Assembly (NCBI GenBank): GCA_963971405.1
Contig: OZ020493.1
Coordinates: 434,001 to 498,000, forward strand
Direction of reading: 5' to 3'
DNA from: Psococerastis gibbosa
Lineage: Eukaryota > Arthropoda > Insecta > Psocodea > Psocidae
Length of the DNA: 64,000 bases
The position numbers were made by a program, and so were the translations under genes. Positions 52,073 to 63,660 of the stretch are shown here, in pieces. The notes under the pieces are model-generated. The model had not been told where the DNA came from. It ran no database searches and saw only the letters and a list, made by a program, of their open reading frames with translations. Every line of letters begins with the position of its first letter. The stretch's first letter is position 1.

Positions 52073-52547
52073 TTTATATATAATTATATAATAGGGTACA
52101 TATATAGTAATTGTAAGTGCTGTAGTTCATTGCAGATATTGTCAAAAGCGTTAAATTTCGGCTGCCTCAATTTTTCCTGTCCCAAACCACTCTACCGATT
52201 GAGTGGGAAATTGTACAATCTACAATGGACTGGAGAATATACCTAGGTATTTTGTACTTATACAATAATAATGTAAATATATCATGGCATACAATGCATT
52301 GGGGCACGGATTATCCATAGTTACTTTTCTTAGAAAAAAACTTTGTTTTGAAAAGTAATCTGTTCGGTTTTGTTACTCTATTTATTGGTATTTTCTCTTG
52401 AAAATTGATTGTTTTAATTTTTGGCACCCTGATGGAACTGAAATATTAAGGGGAAGCGACCTTGCATTAATACAATAGTAACGACATTTTAAGTGACTTA
52501 AAAAAATTGTTGGAGCCGTTATTGAGGAATATTTTTTACGTTTTGAG
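52073..52547. other. unassigned AT-rich sequence
   Basis: Possible very diverged B sequence (GTTGGAGCCGTTATTGAGGAA near 52509); otherwise nothing. Confidence 0.4.
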
Positions 52548-52640
52548 CAATTGAGAAAGAAAGAAAGAAAGAAAATTGTCTTTATTTTCCATATGGGCGA
52601 ATTTTGGGCCTTTCGGCCACTCTTACAATTAACCTATATA
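52548..52640 (-). repeat. LINE 3'-end fragment
   Basis: On the minus strand it reads GTGGCCGAAAGGCCC (a stem-loop), GCCCATATGG, an AATAAA and then (TTTC)n at 52557-52573. The stem-loop plus simple-repeat tail resembles the 3' end at 33657-33730, so I read it as a severely truncated LINE. Confidence 0.5.
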
Positions 52641-52975
52641 AAGACTTATTGTTGTACTGTACTGAGGCAACTTATTAGGCCTCTTAGATTGTCTGTTTTA
52701 CATGTCCTGTAAATTGAGATAGAAATGAATTTGAAGATCTATACGTTTGCTTTAGAAGTGTGGAAGAAAACCAGTGAAGAATTCTGCTAAAAAACCCAGA
52801 CCCTTCTCGAAACATGTGTCCCTACTTTTCGCTATTTTCAAGTCGAAAAGACAGGTACTCATCTCTCGAGAGGGGGTCACTGTATCATCAGACTCATGTT
52901 CAACATCAGCTGCCATTGAGACCAAGACGCCACAACACTCTCAAGTCACGTGTATTGTTATTATTATGCGAGTCA
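52641..52975. other. unassigned sequence
   Basis: Two overlapping frames (52774-53010) have no motif. Confidence 0.4.
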
Positions 52976-53329
52976 TGCAGCCCTATTATGGCGATTTGGG
53001 ATTAACATAATATACCGGGGTTTATATTCTAACACCGCCTTAGTTGTTGGTGTCACACGACGGTGTTAAATTATTTTTAAGAAAAAATTATTGGAATACA
53101 AGAGAATGTTTTATAATTAAAGGAAATACTAATAAATATTAAAATGTACAAGTATATAATTTTGAAATATAATAAAAATTTTAATTAAAGTGTGTACATC
53201 TAAGGGAGAAAAACTTGAAAACTCACCAAAAATATTCATTTATCAATTTACATTTTGTACTCATTTGTTTAAAACGATTGAATAAGCCCCGGTAATATGT
53301 TAATCCCAAATCGCCATAATAGGACTGCA
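52976..53329. mobile_element. 354-bp foldback MITE
   Basis: Inverted ends share CCTATTATGGCGATTTGGG and ATTAACAT...ACCGGGG over ~60 bp. The outer ends are TGCAG and CTGCA. The middle is AT-rich with no frame. Superfamily unknown. Confidence 0.65.
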
Positions 53330-53713
53330 GAGACGGATACTTGTTATCAACGCGCGCGGCAGCGCGCGACCAAGTTCCATATACACCCCCGATGAAGATA
53401 GAAATTTATTTCTAGTAAGAATTTTAGTAATGGTATTATAATACTGCTATGCCCTTATGTATGTGGTAAGGCGTATATATTTATTATTTCTAGCTTTCCT
53501 AACGGCTATTGGTACTTTTGTAGACACCCTTTTAAACCTTCACTTAATTTGCTGCCTCGACAATGACTTACTTTTTTCAATGCATGAATATACTGCATAC
53601 TAAACAACACTTTCACAGCATTCACATAAACAGTATCATTCGGGCAGTACGCACGGTACGCAGCATCTCTCTAAACAAGACATCAGGTCAGGTGGCCTAC
53701 TATGCTCTTTGCC
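53330..53713. other. unassigned sequence
   Basis: Nothing recognised. Confidence 0.4.
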
Positions 53714-54212
53714 CATGGCCGTGCCCAGGGGGGTGGTCCAAGGGGTCCGCACCCCCCCCCCCCCGAAATACATTTTTTAAATGTAAACCTGTATTGTTGA
53801 AGAATTGCTGGAATACATTTATTTGAGTTTGAACACTGGATAGAATGGACTTTCAATACCAGAGGCGTAAAGTTTTAGAATGATGGCGGGGGCAAAACTT
53901 AGTAGACCTTCACTTTATGACGTCATCAGGCAGGATAAGGAAAAATTGAAAATATAAGAACAAAATGGTTGGGTTTTACGCATTTGAATAGTTTTAAAGT
54001 ATAGCTGTAGATTTTACAAAGCTAAAAAAGGGATGCTTACATTCATATTGCTGAAAGGAGACCATGAAGTATGAACCACGTCTTACATTGTTCGAGGCTG
54101 GGGGGGGGGGGGGAAGTTGGACCGTGCCCCCAACTTTACGCCCCTGTTCAATACATAAAAAAAATTTAGATCCGCCCCCCCCCCCAGAAATGAAAACCTA
54201 GGCACGGCCTTG
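53714..54212. mobile_element. hAT-type MITE (CATGGCCGTGCCC family), copy 2, interrupted
   Basis: Same ends as 39352-39565 (CATGGCCGTGCCCAGG ... CCTAGGCACGGCCTTG). It is split by the hAT-N1 MITE at 53860-54146. Removing that insert restores the colinear match with copy 1 (ATAGAATG.ACTTTCA...). I found no convincing target duplication for the outer element. Confidence 0.75.
53860..54146. mobile_element. hAT-N1 MITE, copy 2 (nested)
   Basis: CAGAGGCGTAAAGTTTTAG ... AACTTTACGCCCCTG, flanked by a perfect 8-bp TTCAATAC (53852-53859 and 54147-54154). Inserted into the CATGGCC-family MITE. A 14-base G run lies near 54101. Confidence 0.88.
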
Positions 54213-55081
54213 CATTTTTGCCTTTATTAACCTATTCCTGGTGTTAAAAATGTAATCAAAACAACTGTGATTAGCACTTTCCATTGTAAAATTATCTTAT
54301 TTATTTGAAATTAAGTAGGCCCGCATGAAAGAATAACTGAAATTAGGGGGGGCTACTTCTTCACCCTAAGATATTTTAATGTCAGTGTTTTTTACTGCGC
54401 ATAATACCAAAATAGTACAATATATTGAATAACAGGAAATAACTTAATGCTCAACCGGAATCAATGAAACGAATTTTCAACGACCATGGCCCAAAACCCA
54501 AACAGCGTGGGGAGCTATAGCAATAAACGTATAGTAACAAGTAACATACAATATAGAGACAATAAATCCCTGTCCTTTTCATGCATTGTATTCAGCAGGT
54601 AGTTTGTAGTTCCTAGTTTATTGATTTTTCGGCAAATGAACCATAAAATGAATCTATTGAATTTGTCCCTTCTAGAAGTTGAGACTTTTTTCTAACATAT
54701 GTTTTTTGCCGATAGCATGCTTTTGTGTGTGTAATTGTCTCATCCGCTTGTTCTGCTCCAGAGGAAAGTTGTTGACATTGCTGGAGTCTACAATTATTGC
54801 GGGTTTTCTCTTTCTATATTACGTTGGCTGATATACCAAAATTGAGGGAATTCATGGATCAACTGAAGGAGAACACAGGAGCTCGAATTAACCAAGAGCT
54901 GTAGATGAAGGCGCACACCCGAGAGAGCTGGAGGAAGATATGGTACGATATTATTGGACATGCGCTCCCGCTAATGATATTTATTGAATTTCTGGTAACC
55001 ATCTCTCCTATATAGAAGTAGAACTCTAGAGTGTAGGTACTGTGTGAAGTTTATTGCGCAAGATGCATCTGGAGTTCTTAA
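54213..55081. other. unassigned sequence
   Basis: A short stretch near 54829-54960 reads IPKLREFMDQLKENTG in one frame, but a stop follows and I do not recognise it. Confidence 0.4.
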
Positions 55082-55466
55082 GAGTGTACAGCCCGTAGGA
55101 AATTGGCAGCCCGAAATTTAATACTTTTTATTTTTTATTTAATTAACTAAGCTTGTTATTAAAGATTTGGCCCATCAAAGTTGTAGAAGACTACTTCATG
55201 CATCATATTATTAGATATTTTTAATTTACGAAATTGTAGTTTTTTCAGAAACATGCAAATATTTTATAAACAATAACTTTTCATGTATAATCGATTTTAT
55301 AAAAAAAACTGCAATTTCAAAAACTAAAAATACCTTATTATATTATGCATGAAGTAGTCTTCCACAAATTTGATGAGCCAAATCTTTAATAACATGCTTA
55401 TTTAATTAAATAAAAATTAAAAATTATTAAATTTCGGGCTGCCAATTTCCTACGGGCTGTAAACTC
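55082..55466. mobile_element. TTAA-flanked foldback, copy 2 (complete)
   Basis: Long inverted arms. The outer ~40 bp read GTGTACAGCCCGTAGGAAAT and GGCAGCCCGAAATTTAA, and the right side mirrors them. TTAA lies immediately outside both ends (55078-55081 and 55467-55470). Inner arms match 45921-46251. TTAA target sites are used by piggyBac-like elements, but the termini lack the usual CCC start. Confidence 0.75.
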
Positions 55467-55470
55467 TTAA

Positions 55471-56044
55471 AGGCTCCATTTGAACCTTTTTCTCTTTCTT
55501 GGTATAACCATCCATAGACTGAAGATAAAGGTGTATAACGACTGTGTTTTCAATTTATGGGTTTTATGACCCTCTTTTCATGGCACGAGCAGTGAGCAGT
55601 ATGAGCACATATGTTTCCCACATTTGAGACCTACCAGGTTCAAACTGTGTCCCGAAGGACCGATTCATCTCTTATCTCGGTGTTTATATGCATTTGCAAG
55701 CGTGGATTTCCGTGGAACTTCCTAACTTATTCATCTGTGCTTCAGCGTGGTAGCATTGTCCATTAGTCCACAGACCAATGAGCGCTACTCCACCACTTCG
55801 AACAGGTCTCTATCAAAGTACTAAATTTTTAGGCATTTCAAACTCCATTGATTTCTTTCATTAGCCTTTGAAACGTCCGAATAACCTACTGTTCCTTTCA
55901 ATATTCGTATATTTTGTACGAAGTACTGTAAATACCCTATGATATTCAGGCGCGGATTTTACACCCCCGAAGCGGGATCAATGTTTAATAAATGTTCTAA
56001 TGTTATCTTTCCCTTAATGTAACTCTTTCATTGTAAATTGTCCG
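55471..56044. other. unassigned sequence
   Basis: No gene or repeat recognised. Confidence 0.45.
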
Positions 56045-56115
56045 TGTGGGCATATGTAGGTAGAGTAGTGGTACAGACTCTGACTTTCACCCGAAAAGTT
56101 GTGAGTCCTACAAAA
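56045..56115 (+). repeat. tRNA-like SINE head
   Basis: GTGGGCATATGTAGGTAGAG, AGTGGTACAGACTC and GTTGTGAGTCC resemble tRNA arms and the head at 12062-12230. The acceptor stem does not close, so not a tRNA gene. Confidence 0.4.
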
Positions 56116-56550
56116 AACAAAAACAAGAAAGAGCTTCTAAAATATCTGAAAACTTTTTTAATTGAGAAATCCTACTATATTCTATACATGAATTCATGAA
56201 TTAATTGATTTTGACTGATAATATATTTATCATTTAATCACATAATATATAATGTATGAGCCATCTATGGTTGATGACAAAATTTATAAATGGTTTTTAT
56301 GTGTTTATTATTGACGATTGCCGAAAGGACTTTTTTTTATGTCTTAATTGATTAATAAATATATTTTCTATTCTATTCTATTCTATACACTTGCTACATT
56401 TTCTGGCCATGATTTGGAGGGCATGTAAAGTAGGCCGTCTAGGGCTTTCCTATAGTTGAGCCTTGAGTGTAAGAGAGGGCTTTATAGCCCTAACTCCGCT
56501 AGGTTGGCTTAGTAATAGAGCATTAACTCAATATTATTTATTTTTTTATT
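56116..56550. other. unassigned, with (ATTCT)n
   Basis: TTCTATTCTATTCTATTCTA at about 56371-56390 is the same microsatellite as at 39017-39040. Both follow AT-rich sequence and may be LINE tails. Confidence 0.45.
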
Positions 56551-59500
56551 TTGCAGCCTACCCGGATTGGGAACTTGTAGCCTCATCACCAAGCTCATTC
56601 AAAATATGGATTATTGTTGCACATGATTAACCTGCTTGTTTTGTTTGTTGCTTTCCTATTTATATCTATACGTTAGTATAAGGACAGATTTGTGGTAGTC
56701 GAAGTTATCGAATTCGAAATTCCAATGACTTTGTACGTTTTCACTTTGCAGCCCACTCCGATTGGGGACTTGTAGCCTCATCACCAAGCTTGGGCCAATT
56801 TATGTAGGGGAGAGGGATTGACTGGACTTTTTTTCAACAGTCAGCCTTTTTCTCTCTCGTACATAGATTTTGCCATTTCATCTGGCCCATTTGAGAGGAT
56901 GCAGCACCTATAGCCTATTCGCCTCACCTCGGATATCTAGGAGTTGTAAGCTACAATTTTACTAATCATCGCATCTGTGTTGCAATCCTATTTGTTACTC
57001 ATTCAAATTATGGATTATTGTTGCACATGATTAACCTGCTTGTTTTGTTTGTTGCTTTCCTATTTATATCTATACGTTAGTATAAGGACAGATTTGTGGT
57101 AGTCGAAGTTATCGAATTCGAAATTCCAATGGCTTTGTACGTTTTCACTTTGCAGCCCACTCCGATTGGGGACTTGTAGCCTCATCACCAAGCTTGGGCC
57201 AATTTATGTAGGGGAGAGGGATTGACTGGACTTTTTTTCAACAGTCAGCCTTTTTCTCTCTCTTATATAGATTTTGCCATTTCATCTGGCCTGTTTGAGA
57301 GGATGCAGCACCTATAGCCTATTCGCCTCACCTCGGATATCTAGGAGTTGTAAGCTACAATTTTACTAATCATCGCATCCGTGTTGCAATCCAATTTGTT
57401 ACTCATTCAAAATATGGATTATTGTTGCACATGATTAACCTGCTTGTTATTTATATCTATTTATACGTTAGTATAAGGACAGATTTGTGGTAGTCGAAGT
57501 TATCGAATTCGAAATTCCAATGGCTTTGTACGTTTTCACTTTGCAGCCCACTTCGATTGCGGACTTGTAGCCTCATCACCTAGCTTGGGCCAATTTATGT
57601 AGGGGAGAGGGATTGACTGGACTTTTTTTCAACAGTCAGCCTTTTTCTCTCTCTTATATAGATTTTGCCATTTCATCTGGCCCATTTGAGTGGATGCAGC
57701 ACCTATAGCCTATTCGCCTCACCTCGGATATCTAGGAGTTGTAAGCTACAATTTTACTAATCATCGCATCTGTGTTGCAATCCAATTTGTTACTCATTCA
57801 AAATATGGATTATTGTTGCACATGATTAACCTGCTTGTTTTGTTTGTTGCTTTCCTATTTATATCTATACGTTAGTATAAGGACAGATTTGTGGTAGTCG
57901 AAGTTATCGAATTCGAAATTCCAATGGCTTTGTACGTTTTCACTTTGCAGCCCACTCCGATTGGGGACTTGTAGCCTCATCACCAAGCTTGGGCCAATTT
58001 ATATAGGGGAGAGGGATTGACTGGACTTTTTTTCAACAGTCAGTCTTTTTCTCTCTCTTATATAGATTTTGCCATTTCATCTGGCCTATTTGAGAGGATG
58101 CAGCACCTATAGCCTATTCGCCTCACCTCGGATATCTAGGAGTTGTAAGCTACAATTTTACTAATCATCGCATCTGTGTTGCAATCCAATTTGTTACTCA
58201 TTCAAAATATGGATTATTGTTGCACATGATTAACCTGCTTGTTATTTATATCTATTTATACGTTAGTATAAGGACAGATTTGTGGTAGTCGAAGTTATCG
58301 AATTCGAAATTCCAATGGCTTTGTACGTTTTCACTTTGCAGCCCACTTCGATTGCGGACTTGTAGCCTCATCACCTAGCTTGGGCCAATTTATGTAGGGG
58401 AGAGGGATTGACTGGACTTTTTTTCAACAGTCAGCCTTTTTCTCTCTCTTATATAGATTTTGCCATTTCATCTGGCCCATTTGAGAGGATGCAGCACCTA
58501 TAGCCTATTCGCCTCACCTCGGATATTTAGGAGTTGTAAGGTACAATTTTACTAATCATCGCATCTGTGTTGCAATCCAATTTGTTACTCATTCAAAATA
58601 TGGATTATTGTTGCACATGATTAACCTGCTTGTTTTGTTTGTTGCTTTCCTATTTATATCTATACGTTAGTATAAGGACAGATTTGTGGTAGTCGAAGTT
58701 ATCGAATTCGAAATTCCAATGGCTTTGTACGTTTTCACTTTGCAGCCCACTCCGATTGGGGACTTGTAGCCTCATCACCAAGCTTGGGCCAATTTCTGTA
58801 GGGGAGAGGGATTGACTGGACTTTTTTTCAACAGTCAGTCTTTTTCTCTCTCTTATATAGATTTTGCCACTTCATCTGGCCTATTTGAGAGGATGCAGCA
58901 CCTATAGCCTATTCGCCTCACCTCGGATATTTAGGAGTTGTAAGGTACAATTTTACTAATCATCGCATCTGTGTTGCAATCCAATTTGTTACTCATTCAA
59001 AATATGGATTATTGTTGCACATGATTAACCTGCTTGTTTTGTTTGTTGCTTTCCTATTTATATCTATACGTTAGTATAAGGACAGATTTGTGGTAGTCGA
59101 AGTTATCGAATTCGAAATTCCAATGGCTTTGTACGTTTTCACTTTGCAGCCCACTCCGATTGGGGACTTGTAGCCTCATCACCAAGCTTGGGCCAATTTA
59201 TGTAGGGGAGAGGGATTGACTGGACTTTTTTTCAACAGTCAGCCTTTTTCTCTCTCTTATATAGATTTTGCCATTTCATCTGGCCTATTTGAGAGGATGC
59301 AGCACCTATAGCCTATTCGCCTCACCTCGGATATCTAGGAGTTGTAAGCTACAATTTTACTAATCATCGCAACTGTGTTGCAATCCAATTTGTTACTCAT
59401 TCAAAATATGGATTATTGTTGCACATGATTAACCTGCTTGTTTTGTTTGTTGCTTTCCTATTTATATCTATACGTTAGTATAAGGACAGATTTGTGGTAG

Positions 59501-62500
59501 TCGAAGTTATCGAATTCGAAATTCCAATGACTTTGTACGTTTTCACTTTGCAGCCCACTCCGATTGGGGACTTGTAGCCTCATCACCAAGCTTGGGCCAA
59601 TTTATGTAGGGGAGAGGGATTGACTGGACTTTTTTTCAACAGTCAGCCTTTTTCTCTCTCGTACATAGATTTTGCCATTTCATCTGGCCCATTTGAGAGG
59701 ATGCAGCACCTATAGCCTATTCGCCTCACCTCGGATATCTAGGAGTTGTAAGCTACAATTTTACTAATCATCGCATCTGTGTTGCAATCCTATTTGTTAC
59801 TCATTCAAATTATGGATTATTGTTGCACATGATTAACCTGCTTGTTTTGTTTGTTGCTTTCCTATTTATATCTATACGTTAGTATAAGGACAGATTTGTG
59901 GTAGTCGAAGTTATCGAATTCGAAATTCCAATGGCTTTGTACGTTTTCACTTTGCAGCCCACTCCGATTGGGGACTTGTAGCCTCATCACCAAGCTTGGG
60001 CCAATTTATGTAGGGGAGAGGGATTGACTGGACTTTTTTTCAACAGTCAGCCTTTTTCTCTCTCTTATATAGATTTTGCCATTTCATCTGGCCTGTTTGA
60101 GAGGATGCAGCACCTATAGCCTATTCGCCTCACCTCGGATATCTAGGAGTTGTAAGCTACAATTTTACTAATCATCGCATCCGTGTTGCAATCCAATTTG
60201 TTACTCATTCAAAATATGGATTATTGTTGCACATGATTAACCTGCTTGTTATTTATATCTATTTATACGTTAGTATAAGGACAGATTTGTGGTAGTCGAA
60301 GTTATCGAATTCGAAATTCCAATGGCTTTGTACGTTTTCACTTTGCAGCCCACTTCGATTGCGGACTTGTAGCCTCATCACCTAGCTTGGGCCAATTTAT
60401 GTAGGGGAGAGGGATTGACTGGACTTTTTTTCAACAGTCAGCCTTTTTCTCTCTCTTATATAGATTTTGCCATTTCATCTGGCCTATTTGAGAGGATGCA
60501 GCACCTATAGCCTATTCGCCTCACCTCGGATATCTAGGAGTTGTAAGCTACAATTTTACTAATCATCGCATCTGTGTTGCAATCCAATTTGTTACTCATT
60601 CAAAATATGGATTATTGTTGCACATGATTAACCTGCTTGTTTTGTTTGTTGCTTTCCTATTTATATCTATACGTTAGTATAAGGACAGATTTGTGGTAGT
60701 CGAAGTTATCGAATTCGAAATTCCAATGGCTTTGTACGTTTTCACTTTGCAGCCCACTCCGATTGGGGACTTGTAGCCTCATCACCAAGCTTGGGCCAAT
60801 TTATGTAGGGGAGAGGGATTGACTGGACTTTTTTTCAACAGTCAGCCTTTTTCTCTCTCTTATATAGATTTTGCCATTTCATCTGGCCTATTTGAGAGGA
60901 TGCAGCACCTATAGCCTATTCGCCTCACCTCGGATATCTAGGAGTTGTAAGCTACAATTTTACTAATCATCGCAACTGTGTTGCAATCCAATTTGTTACT
61001 CATTCAAAATATGGATTATTGTTGCACATGATTAACCTGCTTGTTTTGTTTGTTGCTTTCCTATTTATATCTATACGTTAGTATAAGGACAGATTTGTGG
61101 TAGTCGAAGTTATCGAATTCGAAATTCCAATGACTTTGTACGTTTTCACTTTGCAGCCCACTCCGATTGGGGACTTGTAGCCTCATCACCAAGCTTGGGC
61201 CAATTTATGTAGGGGAGAGGGATTGACTGGACTTTTTTTCAACAGTCAGCCTTTTTCTCTCTCGTACATAGATTTTGCCATTTCATCTGGCCCATTTGAG
61301 AGGATGCAGCACCTATAGCCTATTCGCCTCACCTCGGATATCTAGGAGTTGTAAGCTACAATTTTACTAATCATCGCATCTGTGTTGCAATCCTATTTGT
61401 TACTCATTCAAATTATGGATTATTGTTGCACATGATTAACCTGCTTGTTTTGTTTGTTGCTTTCCTATTTATATCTATACGTTAGTATAAGGACAGATTT
61501 GTGGTAGTCGAAGTTATCGAATTCGAAATTCCAATGGCTTTGTACGTTTTCACTTTGCAGCCCACTCCGATTGGGGACTTGTAGCCTCATCACCAAGCTT
61601 GGGCCAATTTATGTAGGGGAGAGGGATTGACTGGACTTTTTTTCAACAGTCAGCCTTTTTCTCTCTCTTATATAGATTTTGCCATTTCATCTGGCCTGTT
61701 TGAGAGGATGCAGCACCTATAGCCTATTCGCCTCACCTCGGATATCTAGGAGTTGTAAGCTACAATTTTACTAATCATCGCATCCGTGTTGCAATCCAAT
61801 TTGTTACTCATTCAAAATATGGATTATTGTTGCACATGATTAACCTGCTTGTTATTTATATCTATTTATACGTTAGTATAAGGACAGATTTGTGGTAGTC
61901 GAAGTTATCGAATTCGAAATTCCAATGGCTTTGTACGTTTTCACTTTGCAGCCCACTTCGATTGCGGACTTGTAGCCTCATCACCTAGCTTGGGCCAATT
62001 TATGTAGGGGAGAGGGATTGACTGGACTTTTTTTCAACAGTCAGCCTTTTTCTCTCTCTTATATAGATTTTGCCATTTCATCTGGCCTATTTGAGAGGAT
62101 GCAGCACCTATAGCCTATTCGCCTCACCTCGGATATCTAGGAGTTGTAAGCTACAATTTTACTAATCATCGCATCTGTGTTGCAATCCAATTTGTTACTC
62201 ATTCAAAATATGGATTATTGTTGCACATGATTAACCTGCTTGTTTTGTTTGTTGCTTTCCTATTTATATCTATACGTTAGTATAAGGACAGATTTGTGGT
62301 AGTCGAAGTTATCGAATTCGAAATTCTAATGGCTTTGTACGTTTTCACTTTGCAGCCCACTCCGATTGGGGACTAGTAGCCTCATCACCAAGCTTGGGCC
62401 AATTTATGTAGGGGAGAGGGATTGACTGGACTTTTTTTCAACAGTCAGCCTTTTTCTCTCTCTTATATAGATTTTGCCATTTCATCTGGCCTATTTGAGA

Positions 62501-62640
62501 GGATGCAGCACCTATAGCCTATTCGCCTCACCTCGGATATCTAGGAGTTGTAAGCTACAATTTTACTAATCATCGCAACAAATTTGTTACTCATTCAAAA
62601 TATGGATTATTGATGCACATGATTAACCTGCTTGTTTTGT
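56551..62640 (+). repeat. 404/391-bp satellite array with higher-order repeat
   Basis: Fifteen complete monomers, anchored on ATGGATTATTG at 56606, 57010, 57414, 57805, 58209, 58600, 59004, 59408, 59812, 60216, 60607, 61011, 61415, 61819, 62210 and 62602. Intervals are 404 except four of 391 (starting 57414, 58209, 60216 and 61819) and a last of 392. The 391-bp type lacks TTTGTTGCTTTCC. Diagnostic variants (AATGACTTTG, CTCGTACATAG, GGCCTGTTTG, GCATCCGTG) recur every 1603 bp, giving a four-monomer unit, A-B-short-long. The full unit order is A-B-S-L, S-L-L, A-B-S-L, A-B-S-L. About 95 bp of each monomer derive from the family B 5' end. Confidence 0.93.
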
Positions 62641-63300
62641 TTGTTGCTTTACTATTATCGCCAAGCTTGGGCAAACTTATGTAGGAGGAAGGGATCGACT
62701 TGACTTTTCTCAACAGTCAGACGTTTTCTTTCTCATTATATTTATTATTATATTATACATATTATTAATTATATTGATTGGCATTTCATCTGGTCTATTG
62801 GAGAAGAGCCTCTTGCCTATATTTGCCTCCAGGGGCGTAAAGTTGGGGGGGGGCACGGTCCAACTTGCCCTTTCCAGCTCATTGGGGGGGGGGGCTTTGC
62901 CCCCCGAGCCTCGGGCATTGTAAGACGTGGTTCATAATTCATGGTCCCCTTTGCAGCAATATTAATGTTAGCATTCCTGTTTTAGCGTTGTAAAATCTAC
63001 AGCTATACTTCACAACTATTAAAATGCCTAAAACCCTACTATTTTCCTCTTATATTTTCAATATTTCCTTAAATCCTGCCTGATGACGTCATAAGGTCTA
63101 CTTTTTTTGCCTCGCCATCATTCTAAAACTTTGCGCCTCTGTTTGCCTCACCTCGGATATCTAGTTTTACATTTTATATATTCTAGTAATCACATCTGAG
63201 TTGCAATCCTATTTGTTGTTCATTCAAAATATGGAATATGGTTGCACATGTGCATTGACATGGGTTAATCATGCATGAATAACCTGATTGATTTGTTTGT
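62641..63300 (+). repeat. diverged edge monomer of the satellite
   Basis: Outside the hAT-N1 insertion (62830-63141), the sequence follows satellite order: CCAAGCTTGGGC, CAACAGTCAG, GGCATTTCATCTGG, then (after the insert) CCTCACCTCGGATATCTAG, GAGTTGCAATCCTATTTG, TTCATTCAAAATATGG and TTTGTTTGTTGCTTTCC. Identity is clearly lower than between array monomers, as usual at satellite edges. Confidence 0.7.
62830..63141. mobile_element. hAT-N1 MITE, copy 3 (inside edge monomer)
   Basis: CAGGGGCGTAAAGTT ... AACTTTGCGCCTCTG with a perfect 8-bp duplication TTTGCCTC (62822-62829 and 63142-63149). Internal sequence is reversed relative to copies 1 and 2. Two G runs near its left end. It landed after the monomer had diverged or stayed out of the array homogenisation. 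Confidence 0.88.
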
Positions 63301-63445
63301 TGCTTTCCAATTTATACGGAAAGGTTTGTGATGGTCGACATTATTGATTCGATATATTACAACGGATTTACTCTCTTTCAGTCCCGGAAACCGGGTTTTT
63401 ACGAAATGTTGGGTCAGTGTGTAATCCGATTGAGGCCAAACTACT
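63301..63445 (+). repeat. family B head in satellite context
   Basis: TGCTTTCCAATTTATACGG, then GATGGTCGACATT, CAACGGATTTAC and GGGTTTTTACGAAATGT. This extends further into family B than any array monomer does, then is lost at a (TA)n run. It links the satellite to its source element. Confidence 0.65.
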
Positions 63446-63450
63446 GTATT

Positions 63451-63477
63451 GTATATATATATATATATATATATATT
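63451..63477. repeat. (TA)n microsatellite
   Basis: About 13 TA units. Confidence 0.8.
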
Positions 63478-63660
63478 AGAATAGATTATAAAAACAATAC
63501 AAATAGCAAATAAACTTGTCGAAATAAAATTGGAACATGCCGTGGGATTAATGATTAATCGCCACGGCCATATGTAAGAGTTCTTTCTCGGATTGAAAAT
63601 TAATTTAAAAATCTATTTACGAATTTAAATGTCTGAAGAGAGGCTGAACTCTCTTTTGTC
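63478..63660. other. unassigned sequence
   Basis: No feature recognised. Confidence 0.4.

Noticed and set aside
56551..62640. CRISPR array or rolling tandem genes
   Set aside because: Monomers are ~400 bp with no spacer/repeat alternation, and no frame persists through them. It is a eukaryotic satellite.
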